Of a DNA stretch of 64,000 nt, positions 34,430 through 43,860 are shown in pieces. The first letter of the stretch is position 1. Every line of letters begins with the position of its first letter. The notes under the pieces are model-generated. The model did no database searches. It saw only the letters and a program-made list of their open reading frames with translations, and had not been told where the DNA came from. The translations under genes and the position numbers were made by a program. The stretch is from Acidicapsa ligni (GTDB taxonomy: Bacteria; Acidobacteriota; Terriglobia; Terriglobales; Acidobacteriaceae), in assembly GCF_025685655.1 (NCBI RefSeq), contig NZ_JAGSYG010000001.1, forward strand, positions 434,001 through 498,000, given 5' to 3'.

Positions 34430-36256
34430 ATGCGGCGTATCGGATTTCTGCTGGGGTTGATGCTTCTGGTGTGCGGGGTGGTTGGTCCTGCGCGTGCGAA
34501 TGGCCGTCTTAGTGATATGAGCGAGGATTCTACTGTGGCATTAGCAGGTGCGGGTAAGGATGGAGCCGCTGCAGCGATGGTGGTGGCGGCAGATGGTGCG
34601 AGTGGTCCGAGCTGGTGGCGGCATGCGGTGATCTACGAGATTTATCCGCGGAGCTTTCAGGACTCGAATGGGGACGGCATCGGGGACATTAACGGAATTA
34701 CTTCGCGGCTGGACTATCTGAAGGATCTCGGGGTGGATGCTATCTGGATTACTCCGATGTATCCTTCGCCGGGAGTGGATTACGGATACGACATTGCGAA
34801 CTACACGGCGATCGATCCTGAGTATGGGACGATGGCTGATTTTGATCACATGGTTGCGGAGGCCAGAGCACGCGGGATTCGCGTGATTATGGACTACGTG
34901 ATGAACCATACTTCGGACCAGATTGACTGGTTCAAGGAGTCGCGGGCTTCGAAGGATAATCCGAAGCGCGACTGGTATATATGGCGGGATGGGAAGATTG
35001 GTTCCGATGGAAAGATGGGGCCGCCGAATAACTGGCAGTCGTGGTTTGGGCACTCGGCATGGACGTTCGATGAGACGACGAAGCAGTATTACTATCACTA
35101 CTTTTATCAGCAGCAACCGGATTTGAACTGGCGCAACCCTGAAGTGCGCAAGGCGATGTATGGGGTGGTCGAATTCTGGATGAAGCATGGGGTTGCGGGC
35201 TTTCGAATCGATGCGGCTTCGAGATTGTTTGAAGATCCGGAGATGCGGGATGATCCGTATCTGCCGGGGTTTAACGCATACGGCGATCGCAACATCGAGC
35301 ATAAGTACACGGACAATTTGCCGGAGGTGCATGATGTGTTGCGCGAGTTGCGGCAGGTGGTGGATAAGTTTTCCGGTGACCCGGTGCTGATTACGGAAGC
35401 GGATGAGCCGAACATTGGCGAGCTGACGAAGATGTACGGCATCGATGGTAAGAACGATGAAGTGCAGTTGCCGATGGACTTTCAGATTGCGGATGTGAAT
35501 GAGTTATCGGCGGTGAAGTTTCGCAAGTTGTTCAATGAGGTTGAATCGAATGCGGCGAAGGGACAGCCGGAGTATTTCTTCAGCAATCATGATCAGCGGC
35601 GGCAGTGGGATCGTTATGGAGATGGCGTTCACAATGACCAGATTGCGAAGCTGATGGCGGCGCTGCTGCTGACTTCGCGGGGTACTCCGCAGATGTATTA
35701 CGGCGAAGAGATTGGGATGCGGACGACGGATCCGGCGCGGATTGAGGATGTGCATGATCCGATTGGAAAGCTGGGCTGGCCGAAGGAAAAGGGACGCGAT
35801 GGGGAGCGTACTCCGATGCAGTGGACGGCGGGGGCTCATGCTGGATTTACGACGGGGGTGAGTTCGTGGCTGCCGGTTCCGCCGAGTGCTGCGACTTATA
35901 ACGTGGAGACTGAGGCGGCGAACGACGATTCCATTTACAACACGTACAAGAGGCTGCTGACGCTGAGGAAGAGTGAGTCTGCGTTACGTGAGGGCTCCTA
36001 TGAGGCGGTGAATGAGAATGACGAGCATGTCTTTGCTTATCTGCGCAGGAGTGGAGATGAGACGGTGCTGGTGGCGCTGAATATGAGTGCGGGGCGGCGG
36101 ACGCTATCGGTGAAAGCTGCTGCGACGTTGGGGAGTAAGGCTGGAGAGGTTATTTATCGTTCGCCGCTTGGGCCGGGCGGGCTGGCGACGGAGACGGTTT
36201 CTTTGGGGAAGATTGTGTTGGAGCCGTTTGGGTTTGTGGTGGTTCGGGTTAAGTGA
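34430..36256 (+). CDS. secreted GH13 alpha-glucosidase/alpha-amylase-family enzyme
   Basis: A 608-residue secreted glycoside hydrolase. The ATG at 34430 has GAGG 7 bases upstream and starts the signal peptide MRRIGFLLGLMLLVCGVV...ARA. All GH13 regions are present: DYVMNH (about 154-160), GFRIDAASRL with nucleophile Asp261, ITEADEPN with acid/base Glu323, and FFSNHDQRR near 380. The QPDLNW and QWTAGAHAGFTTG motifs resemble oligo-1,6-glucosidase and other exo-acting alpha-glucosidases. It probably cleaves short alpha-glucans or sucrose-like sugars in the periplasm. No transporter is adjacent. Confidence 0.92.
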   Translation: MRRIGFLLGLMLLVCGVVGPARANGRLSDMSEDSTVALAGAGKDGAAAAMVVAADGASGPSWWRHAVIYEIYPRSFQDSNGDGIGDINGITSRLDYLKDLGVDAIWITPMYPSPGVDYGYDIANYTAIDPEYGTMADFDHMVAEARARGIRVIMDYVMNHTSDQIDWFKESRASKDNPKRDWYIWRDGKIGSDGKMGPPNNWQSWFGHSAWTFDETTKQYYYHYFYQQQPDLNWRNPEVRKAMYGVVEFWMKHGVAGFRIDAASRLFEDPEMRDDPYLPGFNAYGDRNIEHKYTDNLPEVHDVLRELRQVVDKFSGDPVLITEADEPNIGELTKMYGIDGKNDEVQLPMDFQIADVNELSAVKFRKLFNEVESNAAKGQPEYFFSNHDQRRQWDRYGDGVHNDQIAKLMAALLLTSRGTPQMYYGEEIGMRTTDPARIEDVHDPIGKLGWPKEKGRDGERTPMQWTAGAHAGFTTGVSSWLPVPPSAATYNVETEAANDDSIYNTYKRLLTLRKSESALREGSYEAVNENDEHVFAYLRRSGDETVLVALNMSAGRRTLSVKAAATLGSKAGEVIYRSPLGPGGLATETVSLGKIVLEPFGFVVVRVK

Positions 36257-36279
36257 TGTTTGGTTTTTTGTTGGGAGCG

Positions 36280-36482
36280 TGGGTAGCGGATTCCATTTGG
36301 AATGATGGATGGAACTGCCGGGCTAACAGCAGATTCCCTTCGGGAATGACAGACAGAAAAGCAACGGCAAGGGCAAGGGCAACTGCTAACAGCAGATTCC
36401 CTTCGGGAATGACAGACAGAAAAGCAAGGGCAAGGGCAAATGCAACTGCAAAGGCAAGGACAACTGCAAAAGCAAGGGCTAC
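36280..36482 (+). repeat. polarised hairpin/hexamer repeat block (3 cores)
   Basis: A decayed core at 36286-36315 and perfect ones at 36329-36358 and 36392-36421, both with the GCTAACA 5' flank, then about 60 bases of hexamers, all on the + strand. It fills the gap after the glucosidase gene. Confidence 0.92.
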
Positions 36483-36540
36483 GTTTTTAACTTCTATGCT
36501 GTGTGCTGGCTTGCTACCTGAAGTTCCGGGGTTTTCTTTG

Positions 36541-37587
36541 CTATGGGTTGCTTTCTGCGGATCGCTCGGCTAGTGTGGGGTCGTTCATCAGGGAGATTGC
36601 CCAGTTGAGAAAGTTCATGCGGGTGCGGGCCAGGACGGTGGCCCATTGGAGCTCTTCCTGCGTGGCTTCGGAGACTAGTTTGCTGCCGAGGACGAAGTCT
36701 TCATGCTGCTTGCCGCTTAAGGCTGTGGTGTAATCCGTGGCCCATTGCGTGTCTTCGCCTTCGTCGACTTGCCGATAGCCTCGTGTGATTTCTTCCGCTA
36801 TGCAGCGGATGAGAAACTGACGGGCGGCCTGACTGCCGATCTCAATTTGCGCCTGCGATATAAGTCCCTCGCCTTCGATCACTTTGGCTGGATTGCGGAC
36901 GATTTCATTGGCCAGCTTTACTTCCATATGCAATTGCTGGCCGACGACGGGCAGGTAGTAGTCGATGCGCAGGATCCAGCGCAAGAGGCGCAGGGGCTCC
37001 AATGAAACATAGGTTTGATTGATCAGCGGCCATTGCCAGTGGCCGTCGGTCATCATCATGGCCTGGCGATCGTTGGAGGACATCTTGTCCCAGAGGCCGT
37101 GGGTCTTGAGCAGATCGAGATGGATGCGGCGAGAGACTACTTCGACGCCTTCGGGGAGAATCTTTTCTTTCAGGAAGGCTTCGCTGCCGGCGCGGTCGGT
37201 TACTACGGCGTAGATAAGGGCCTGTTCGGTGAAGTAACGGCGAAGTTTTTGGCGGTCTTCTTCTGTGAGCTTACGATGGATTGGAGGAGTGGGGGCTTTG
37301 ATGCTGAGGGAGACGGAATCTTCTTTGCGGACGGCGCGACTACGCCACCAGCCAAACAAAAGTATAAGCGGTACTAAGAAGATGAAGCCGGTTCCCATGG
37401 CTGCTGCGAGCCATGCAATGCATAGGAATGGGATGAGCAGGTGGAGCAGGAACAGGAGGAAATGTTTGCGGGCGCGGCGATCTTTGTGCGCGCGCTTGAG
37501 GCTGCGCCATGCTTCATGCCAGGTGGCTTTGCGCAGGAGCATAAGCCAGTAAGATTTGCGAAAAAGCAGGGCTAACAGAGGGTACAT
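36541..37587 (-). CDS. hypothetical two-TM membrane protein
   Basis: A 348-residue protein with a basic N-terminus and two adjacent hydrophobic helices (about 43-60 and 64-80) forming a hairpin. A soluble domain of about 250 residues follows (HRKLTEEDRQKLRRYFTEQ, GHWQWPLINQTYV, RIDYYLPVVGQQLHMEVK, AARQFLIRCIAEEITRGY). The domain has some resemblance to DUF4272-like proteins, but I cannot confirm this. It lies between two repeat blocks and could be co-directional with the downstream end of the spermidine-synthase-like gene. Confidence 0.75.
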   Translation of the reverse strand: MYPLLALLFRKSYWLMLLRKATWHEAWRSLKRAHKDRRARKHFLLFLLHLLIPFLCIAWLAAAMGTGFIFLVPLILLFGWWRSRAVRKEDSVSLSIKAPTPPIHRKLTEEDRQKLRRYFTEQALIYAVVTDRAGSEAFLKEKILPEGVEVVSRRIHLDLLKTHGLWDKMSSNDRQAMMMTDGHWQWPLINQTYVSLEPLRLLRWILRIDYYLPVVGQQLHMEVKLANEIVRNPAKVIEGEGLISQAQIEIGSQAARQFLIRCIAEEITRGYRQVDEGEDTQWATDYTTALSGKQHEDFVLGSKLVSEATQEELQWATVLARTRMNFLNWAISLMNDPTLAERSAESNP

Positions 37588-37611
37588 GGATGTGGTTATG
37601 GTAATGGATGG

Positions 37612-37684
37612 GGGGGCAGGAGATTCCCTTCGGGAATGACAGACAGAACTGCAAGGGCAACTACAACTACAACTGCAACTGCTA
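37612..37684 (+). repeat. polarised hairpin repeat block (1 core)
   Basis: Core at about 37619-37648 (one base off in the 5' flank), followed by hexamers ACTACA/ACTGCA. The last hexamer ends in GCTA, whose complement is the TAG stop of the - strand gene at 37682. Confidence 0.9.
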
Positions 37685-39733
37685 TGTCAGGTGCCAGTGG
37701 AGGATTGGCAGGAGGCTGCTGTAGTCGTCGGTCCAGAGGCGGAGGTTGGGAATGGTGGGGATCTTGTGGGATTGGAAGGATATTTCTGGTTGGGCCAAGA
37801 AGGCTTCGTTGCTGGTGACTAATACCCAGGTGGAGCTGAAGGCGCCGCGGTCTTCGTCCGGGGGAGAGTGGATTACGCGGGCCTGCATGTTGGCTGATTG
37901 TGCGAGCAGTGCTACCTCTGGGGCGAGGCTTAGATATTGATTCGATACATGGAAGGCTACTACTCCGCCGGGGGCCAGGTGGTGCTTGTAGAGGGCCATT
38001 GCTTCGCGGGTGATGAGGTGCAGCGGGATGGCGTCGCCGGAGAAGGCATCGACGGCAATTACGTCGTAGTTCTGCGGTGGCTGGTTGGTTAGAGAGATGC
38101 GGGCGTCGCCCTCAATGATGTTGATCTTTGCCTGCGAGTCGCGGATGTAGGTAAAGACATTTTTCGCGATGGGCTCTACGGCGGAATTGATTTCGTAGAA
38201 GGTGATGTTGTCCTGGACTCCGTTTTGTGGCGGCTGGCCATAGGCGGCGAGAGTACCTGCGCCTAATCCGATTACTCCTACTTTTTTGGCGCGGCCGGTG
38301 CAGCAGCGGTTGAGGGTTAGTCCTATGCCCGAGTTATCTGCGTAATAGGTGGTGGGATTTTTGCGGAAGTCTTCTCCGAACCATTGGGTGCCGTGCTGGA
38401 TGGTGCCGTTGAGGAAGGTGCGGACGGTGAAGGCGATGGGCGGGGTGTGGGTTTCGCGAACGCGGAGGGATCCGTAGAAATTGCGGACTTCGATGATGGA
38501 GTCGTGTTCAAAGGCGGTGTGCATCATGAGCATGACGGCGAAGAGAAGGACGGTGCCGGTGGTCCATAGAAGGCGCTGTGCCCAGCCGTCTGTCCAGGTG
38601 ACGAGGAGTGCGGCGACGGCGGTGAGAAAGAAGGAGATGGCGATGTCGTAGTTGGCGTCGAAGATGAGTGGGCTGGCGATGCCGATGAAGAAGGAACCGA
38701 CGACTCCGCCTGAGGCTATGAGGAGATAGAAGAGGGTTGCTTCGGAGGTGCGCCGGGGGCGGAGATTGTAGGTCTCGGCGTGCAGGAACCAGCAGGCGAT
38801 GAAGGCCTCGACGAGGAAGAAGAGGATGCTGATGGTGATGGGGATGCTCATGTCGGTTTTGGTGAGCATGTATCCGAGAGCGGCGAGCATGACGATGAGC
38901 AGGCGAACGATGAGGAAGCGGCGATAGAGGCGTGGTGCGTCGAAGGCGAGGATGAAGGTGAGGAGATAGGCGGCTAGCGGGAGTATCCAAAGAAGCGGGA
39001 TGGCGGCGATGTTTTGCGTGAGATGGCCGGTGACGGCGCTTAGCTGCATGGCGGCGGCCAGGGGGAGCAGGAACCAGAGGAGTTTCTGACGGGTGGTGGA
39101 TGGCGGGGCTTCTTCGACGGGGGCTATTTCTGCGGGGTGCTGGGTGTTTCCCTGTCTTGAGATGAGGGCGCAGAGGATGGCTGTGAGTACGAAGGCGATG
39201 GACCATCCTATGCGCTGAAGGTTCAGCGTGAGATGGGGTTCGACGAGGGTTGGATAGAGAATGAGCGCGAGGAACGAGCCTGCGTTCGACATGGCGAAGA
39301 GGCGGAATTTTACGGAGGTGTTTTCGCGGCGGGCGAGCCAGACTTGCAGGAGCGGGCTGGTGGAGGCTAATAGCAGGAATGGCAATCCGATGCTGCCGGT
39401 GAGGACGAGGAATATGGCGCGGACGGGATGTTCTGAGGCGTTGGTCAGGTTTGGATGGGAGCCGAGCTGGAACAGGGATCTTGCTATGGCTGCGGCTAAC
39501 AGAACTATATGCACTACGGGCTGGCGCTTGGCGGGGATATAGGTGGTGAGAGCGTGCGCGTAGAGGTAGCCGAGCAGGAGCATGAGTTGGAAGAAGACCA
39601 GGCAGGTCATCCAGACGGCGGAGGATCCGCCGAGGGCGGGGAGGATTTGTTTGGCGGCGATTGGTTCTATGAGGAAGAGAAGGAAAGCGGAGATGAAGAC
39701 GGTGATGCTGTAGGAAATGCGGGATGAGTGCAT
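37682..39733 (-). CDS. membrane-fused spermidine-synthase-like protein
   Basis: A 683-residue protein. The N-terminal about 440 residues have around ten hydrophobic helices (ITVFISAFLLFLIEPIAAKQILP is the typical start of this family). The C-terminal about 230 residues are a SAM-type Rossmann domain of the spermidine synthase superfamily: VGVIGLGAGTLAAYG, ITFYEINSAVEPIA, IIEGDARISL, YDVIAVDAFSGDAIPLHL. The aspartate of VDAFSGD corresponds to the catalytic region of polyamine synthases, but the true substrate of the membrane-fused group is unknown. The start ATG at 39733 is chosen by family match; the open frame continues 5' only through repeat DNA. Confidence 0.85.
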   Translation of the reverse strand: MHSSRISYSITVFISAFLLFLIEPIAAKQILPALGGSSAVWMTCLVFFQLMLLLGYLYAHALTTYIPAKRQPVVHIVLLAAAIARSLFQLGSHPNLTNASEHPVRAIFLVLTGSIGLPFLLLASTSPLLQVWLARRENTSVKFRLFAMSNAGSFLALILYPTLVEPHLTLNLQRIGWSIAFVLTAILCALISRQGNTQHPAEIAPVEEAPPSTTRQKLLWFLLPLAAAMQLSAVTGHLTQNIAAIPLLWILPLAAYLLTFILAFDAPRLYRRFLIVRLLIVMLAALGYMLTKTDMSIPITISILFFLVEAFIACWFLHAETYNLRPRRTSEATLFYLLIASGGVVGSFFIGIASPLIFDANYDIAISFFLTAVAALLVTWTDGWAQRLLWTTGTVLLFAVMLMMHTAFEHDSIIEVRNFYGSLRVRETHTPPIAFTVRTFLNGTIQHGTQWFGEDFRKNPTTYYADNSGIGLTLNRCCTGRAKKVGVIGLGAGTLAAYGQPPQNGVQDNITFYEINSAVEPIAKNVFTYIRDSQAKINIIEGDARISLTNQPPQNYDVIAVDAFSGDAIPLHLITREAMALYKHHLAPGGVVAFHVSNQYLSLAPEVALLAQSANMQARVIHSPPDEDRGAFSSTWVLVTSNEAFLAQPEISFQSHKIPTIPNLRLWTDDYSSLLPILHWHLT

Positions 39734-39789
39734 GTTTGCCCCTGATGCTTGTGAAAAGACAAATATACAGGGTGGTGGGGGTGGAACTA

Positions 39790-39898
39790 TAAGGGCGAGG
39801 GCAAAAGAAGAAGCAGATTCCCTTCGGGAATGACAGACAGAACTGCAAGGGCAACTACAAGGGCCACTGCCACTACAACGCAAGGGCAACTGCAACGG
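39790..39898 (+). repeat. polarised hairpin/hexamer repeat block (1 core)
   Basis: Perfect core at 39813-39842 with the AAGAAGAA 5' flank, followed by about 55 bases of hexamers. It lies between two - strand genes yet keeps the + orientation. Confidence 0.92.
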
Positions 39899-39915
39899 GC
39901 TGGGGATTTGTTGGT

Positions 39916-39957
39916 GCGTGAACTGCGCTTTGGTGGCGCAGTTCACGCTGTTTTTTT
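39916..39957 (+). terminator. hairpin with T-run, downstream of TonB receptor 2
   Basis: Perfect 13-bp stem GCGTGAACTGCGC / GCGCAGTTCACGC with a 7-base loop, then TG and seven T on the + strand. Its position suits the end of the - strand receptor gene, but the T-run works only for + strand transcripts. Confidence 0.75.
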
Positions 39958-39961
39958 GTGG

Positions 39962-42900
39962 TTAGAAGTTTAGTTTCAGGGCGCCCTGGAGGATTCTTGG
40001 GGGAGCGGAGCTGATGGCCTGGCCGAAGGTGGAGCTGCCGATGTCTCCGTCTACTGAGCTGGGGCCGTTGAACTGGGTGTGGTTGAAGACGTTGAAGGCT
40101 TCTACGCGGAAGAGGATAGATTTGGATTCGGTGAGGGGGAGTCTTTTGGCTACGGCCATGTCGTAGTTTTGCGAGCCGGGGCCGTAGAAGAAGCGGCGTT
40201 TGGAGGTGCCGGGTGTGCCTACTTCGTTTTCGCTGAAGGCGCTGGTGCTGAAGTAGTTGTTTCCGTTGATGCGGGGGTTGTGATTGAGGTGGAGTGAGCC
40301 GCCGTTGTAGTCGGGTTCGTCGATGCTGGCGTTGTTGATGCCGTTGGGGTTGGTGCCGAGCAGCGAGTTGTCACCGTTGTTGATCATGGTGATGGGGAAG
40401 CCGCTGGCGACGTGGGTGATACCGGAGACTGTCCAACCTTTGGTGAGGCGATTGGCGGCGAAGTACTGGTCGAAGGGCAACTGATATTCATAGCTGACGA
40501 CCAGGTTGTGTTTTACGTCGAAGGACGAGATGGCGTAGCTGAGAGCGGGGTTGATGGGATTGACTTCTTCGCCGATGTTGGAGGACTGGTCGAGGGTCTT
40601 GCCGTAGGTGTAGGCGGCGGAGACTTCGAGGCGTCCACTGGTGTGCCGGGCGCTGAGTTCGAGTGCGTTGTAGTTGGCGTGGCCGATGGTGGCCTGGTCG
40701 GCGTTGCTGCCGAAGGCGGGTCCGAGCGGGCCGCGGGTTCCGTTGACCTGACCGCCTGCGATGGGGAAATAGGTGGTGTCTTCGCCGCCGGGTCCGCAGG
40801 TGGTGGTGCCGGGCATGACTTGGCTGGCCTGGCTGAGGCTCAGGCAGAGGGCTGGGTTGCCGACGTTGGGTTCGATGAGAACGCGCTGGCGATGGCTGGA
40901 GTTGCCGACGTAGGTTGCGGTGAAGACTGTATTCGGACCGGCCTGGCGCTCGATGGAGAGCATCCACTCCTCGGTGTAGGGCGTTTTGTTGTGGATGTCG
41001 TAGCCGGGGATGCCCTCGATGGGGAGGAAGTTGCTCCAGTCAAAGCTGGTGTCGGGGTGGTTGCGCGAGGAGTTCAATGGGGCGAAGGTGTAGGGGAATG
41101 GCTGGCCGTTGTTAGCTCCGTCCTGGGCACCGATGAAGGGGGTTGCGAAGAGCGGTTCTTCGGGGCTGGTATAGGTGGTGCCGTAGGGGGCGTTGGCTGC
41201 GAGGACTCCGATAGAAAGCGCGTCGATGGCGGTGTAAAAGGTGCCGAAGCTGGCGCGGACGCTGGTGGCTCCAGGGCCGCCGAGGAGCCTGGCGAGATGG
41301 CTGCCTGCGTCGGCTTGCGGAGACCAGGCCAAGCCTACGCGCGGGGCGAAGCTGCGATTGCCGATGGGCGCGAGGGTGTTGGGGATTCCGGGGTCGCCGG
41401 GGTAGAGGATGCCTGCGGGTGCTCCGGGAAAGACTACGGATTGGGCACCGGCGACGAAGGTGGAGATCTGGTTGTATTTTTCGGACCAGGGTGCGATGCG
41501 GTCCCAGCGGAGGCCGTAGTTGAGGGTGAGATTGGGGAGTGCGCGCCAGCTATCCTGTGCGAAGAAGCCTACATATTTATTGCGTGCGTAGAAGGGATTG
41601 AGCTGGCTCTGGTTGTACTGGCTGGGGACACCGATGAGGAAGTCGGCAAAGTCGACGCCGGTTTCCTGCCCGGTGAAGACGAAGCTGCCGTTGAACTGGG
41701 CGATGGGGTTGGCGTTGATCTGGTCGGCGTGAAACTCTCCACCGAACTTGAGGGTGTGGCTGCCGAGAACCCGGGTGTAGGCGTCCGTGACCTGATAGGT
41801 GTTGTTGGCCTGGATGAGCTGGTTGGCTGCTGCTCCGGTGGAGTAGCCGTTGAAGTTGAGGTTTTCGACTCCTTCGCCTGCAGGGTTGAGGGGGACGATG
41901 CTGCCGGTGCCGTCTGCGTTGACGAATCCCTGGGAGATGAGGCTGACGCCTTTTCCGCCTACGGGCTGGCCGAGGTTGGTGAAGTTGCGGGTGTAGCTGA
42001 CGTGGAGTTCATTGACGGAGGTCGGGCTGAAGCTCTTGGTGTCGGCGAGGGAGATCAGTTGGGCGCGGCCGGAGGTGAGAGCGTCGAAGCCGGGGACGCT
42101 GGCTCCGCTCTGGGCTACGGGGTAGGGATTGTCGAGGGTGAAGTCGTCAATGAAGTAATAGGCAGAGAGCAGGCCGGCGCGGGTGTTTGCATCGATACGG
42201 ATGGCTCCCTTGTCATCGCGCACGGTCTGGTTGAAGGACGATGTTGCGAAACCATTGCCGGTGTTGGGCGCGGGGATGTATTGCAGCATGCGCTGGGCGG
42301 GAAGAGACCATGCGTTCTGCGGAATGATGGCATTTGGGAAGACGCAATCGGCAGAGGATGTGCAGTTTGAGGAGTAAGTCTGCCCTGGGTTGCTGGCCAT
42401 CTGCTGGCCTGCGACGAAGTAATACGGTTCTCCTTGCGTGACGGCGTAACCCAATTTCGGAGAAAGTACCTGCGATGCGAGGTAAGGTCCGCTGACGGTG
42501 GTGGGGGTACTGATCTGCTGCGTGCCGGAGAGTGCCGTGGTGGTAAAAGAGGCCGCTTCATCGGAGAGATTGCCGGTACGGTCGGCGAGGGAGGGAACGC
42601 TGATGTTGCCGGTGTCGATGCCCTGGGTTTGGCGGGTGCCCTGATAGTCGACGAAGTAGAAGATTTTATCGCGATGGATGGGGCCGCCGAAGGTGCCGCC
42701 GAACTGGTTCTGGCGGAAGGCTCCGCGGGTGGGCGAGAAGTAGTTGCGGGCGTCGAGATCGGTGTTGCGGAGGAAGTCGAAGGCGCTGCCGTGGAGGCGG
42801 TTGCTGCCGGATTTGGTGATGACGCTGACTTGGCCGCCGCTGAACTCACCGACCTCGGCGTCGAAGTTGCTGGTGATGATGCGGAACTCGGCGATGGCGT

Positions 42901-43591
42901 CGAGATTGGGAATGATGGAGGTTCCGGCGTTTACGTCTTCTTCGGTATCGCTGCCGTTGACGGAGAAGTAGTTGGCAAATTCGCGCTGGCCGTTGACGGA
43001 GACGGTGCCGGGGTTGAGGGTTCCGGAGGGATTGAGGACGGTGGCTCCGACGTCCTGAACGGTGGTGTTGGTGATGGATGTGCCGGGGGCGACGCCTGCC
43101 TGCAGGGACAGGAGATCGGTGAAGCTGCGTCCGTTGAGGGGAACGGCGGTCATCTGGCGGCCGGTGATGACCTGGCCGAGTTGGGAACTCGTGGTCTCGA
43201 CGTGGAGGGTGTTGTCTGTGACGCTCACGGTCTGGTCTACGCTACCAACGGCGAGGGTTACGTCGAGGCGGAGGGCGGCATTGGTATCCAGAACGATGGC
43301 TTTGCGCTGGTAGCTGCTGAAGCCGGGGGATTGGACTTCGAGCTGATAGCGGCCGACGGGCAGGACGGGCAGAGTGTAAGAGCCTTTGGCGTCGGTGCGA
43401 GCCTGGTAGGCGATGCCGGTGGAGGTTTCGCGGACTGCGACGGTGGCGTTGGCGACTACGTTACCGGAGGGATCTTTTACCGTGCCTGCGATGCTGCCGC
43501 CGACGAGAGCCGAGACGAAAGATGCGGTGAAAAAGAAGAGGACGGATAAGAGTTTCAGGCTTTTAGAGAGGATTCTGCTGTTCACTGACAT
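39962..43591 (-). CDS. Oar-type TonB-dependent receptor with carboxypeptidase-regulatory domain
   Basis: A 1209-residue outer-membrane receptor. It has a signal peptide (about 1-28, ending VSALVGG), a CarboxypepD_reg domain (SIAGTVKDPSGNVVANATVAV, about 32-118), a plug (VPLNGRSFTDLLSLQAGVAPG, SVNGQREFANYFSVNGSDT, VSVITKSGSNRLHGSAFDFLRN) and a long barrel ending ALKLNF. It is the second such receptor in the window and only loosely similar to the first. It is divergent from an M16 peptidase across a 269-base region rich in TCGGA/TCCGA palindromes; the two may form a peptide uptake and degradation unit. No Shine-Dalgarno of note. Confidence 0.93.
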   Translation of the reverse strand: MSVNSRILSKSLKLLSVLFFFTASFVSALVGGSIAGTVKDPSGNVVANATVAVRETSTGIAYQARTDAKGSYTLPVLPVGRYQLEVQSPGFSSYQRKAIVLDTNAALRLDVTLAVGSVDQTVSVTDNTLHVETTSSQLGQVITGRQMTAVPLNGRSFTDLLSLQAGVAPGTSITNTTVQDVGATVLNPSGTLNPGTVSVNGQREFANYFSVNGSDTEEDVNAGTSIIPNLDAIAEFRIITSNFDAEVGEFSGGQVSVITKSGSNRLHGSAFDFLRNTDLDARNYFSPTRGAFRQNQFGGTFGGPIHRDKIFYFVDYQGTRQTQGIDTGNISVPSLADRTGNLSDEAASFTTTALSGTQQISTPTTVSGPYLASQVLSPKLGYAVTQGEPYYFVAGQQMASNPGQTYSSNCTSSADCVFPNAIIPQNAWSLPAQRMLQYIPAPNTGNGFATSSFNQTVRDDKGAIRIDANTRAGLLSAYYFIDDFTLDNPYPVAQSGASVPGFDALTSGRAQLISLADTKSFSPTSVNELHVSYTRNFTNLGQPVGGKGVSLISQGFVNADGTGSIVPLNPAGEGVENLNFNGYSTGAAANQLIQANNTYQVTDAYTRVLGSHTLKFGGEFHADQINANPIAQFNGSFVFTGQETGVDFADFLIGVPSQYNQSQLNPFYARNKYVGFFAQDSWRALPNLTLNYGLRWDRIAPWSEKYNQISTFVAGAQSVVFPGAPAGILYPGDPGIPNTLAPIGNRSFAPRVGLAWSPQADAGSHLARLLGGPGATSVRASFGTFYTAIDALSIGVLAANAPYGTTYTSPEEPLFATPFIGAQDGANNGQPFPYTFAPLNSSRNHPDTSFDWSNFLPIEGIPGYDIHNKTPYTEEWMLSIERQAGPNTVFTATYVGNSSHRQRVLIEPNVGNPALCLSLSQASQVMPGTTTCGPGGEDTTYFPIAGGQVNGTRGPLGPAFGSNADQATIGHANYNALELSARHTSGRLEVSAAYTYGKTLDQSSNIGEEVNPINPALSYAISSFDVKHNLVVSYEYQLPFDQYFAANRLTKGWTVSGITHVASGFPITMINNGDNSLLGTNPNGINNASIDEPDYNGGSLHLNHNPRINGNNYFSTSAFSENEVGTPGTSKRRFFYGPGSQNYDMAVAKRLPLTESKSILFRVEAFNVFNHTQFNGPSSVDGDIGSSTFGQAISSAPPRILQGALKLNF

Positions 43592-43651
43592 TTCTGCATT
43601 CCAACCTTTAGATCGAATCTTGTTTTTGAGATAGGCCGCACGTAATTGGCT

Positions 43652-43696
43652 ATATCGGACTCTTTATGTCGGAATCCGACTCATTAGGTCCGATAT
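43652..43696. promoter_or_regulatory. nested palindromes in the receptor/M16 divergent promoter
   Basis: Outer arms ATATCGGAC (43652-43660) and GTCCGATAT (43688-43696) are a perfect 9-bp inverted repeat. Inside lies GTCGGA-A-TCCGAC (43668-43680). This gives four copies of the half-site TCGGA in 45 bases, a plausible operator for one regulator acting on both divergent genes. Confidence 0.5.
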
Positions 43697-43860
43697 TAGC
43701 ATTTGGGTTAAGGTGGAGCTAATGCCAATTGTCACTGAATTGTCATTTTTGAGAGTTGTGGGTGCTGGCGGGTATTATCCTTTCATTCCTTCCGCGTTAC
43801 GTTCGGTGCTAACTGGAAGCAAACCACTTTTTTAAATCCGCGTTACGGAGAGATCTATTT

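Noticed and set aside
39734-39946. N-terminal extension of the spermidine-synthase-like gene
   Set aside because: It is the translation of a repeat block; the family start is at 39733.
40412-42370. 652-codon + strand frame opposite the TonB receptor
   Set aside because: It is an antisense shadow of the receptor gene, Gly/Val-rich with no motif.
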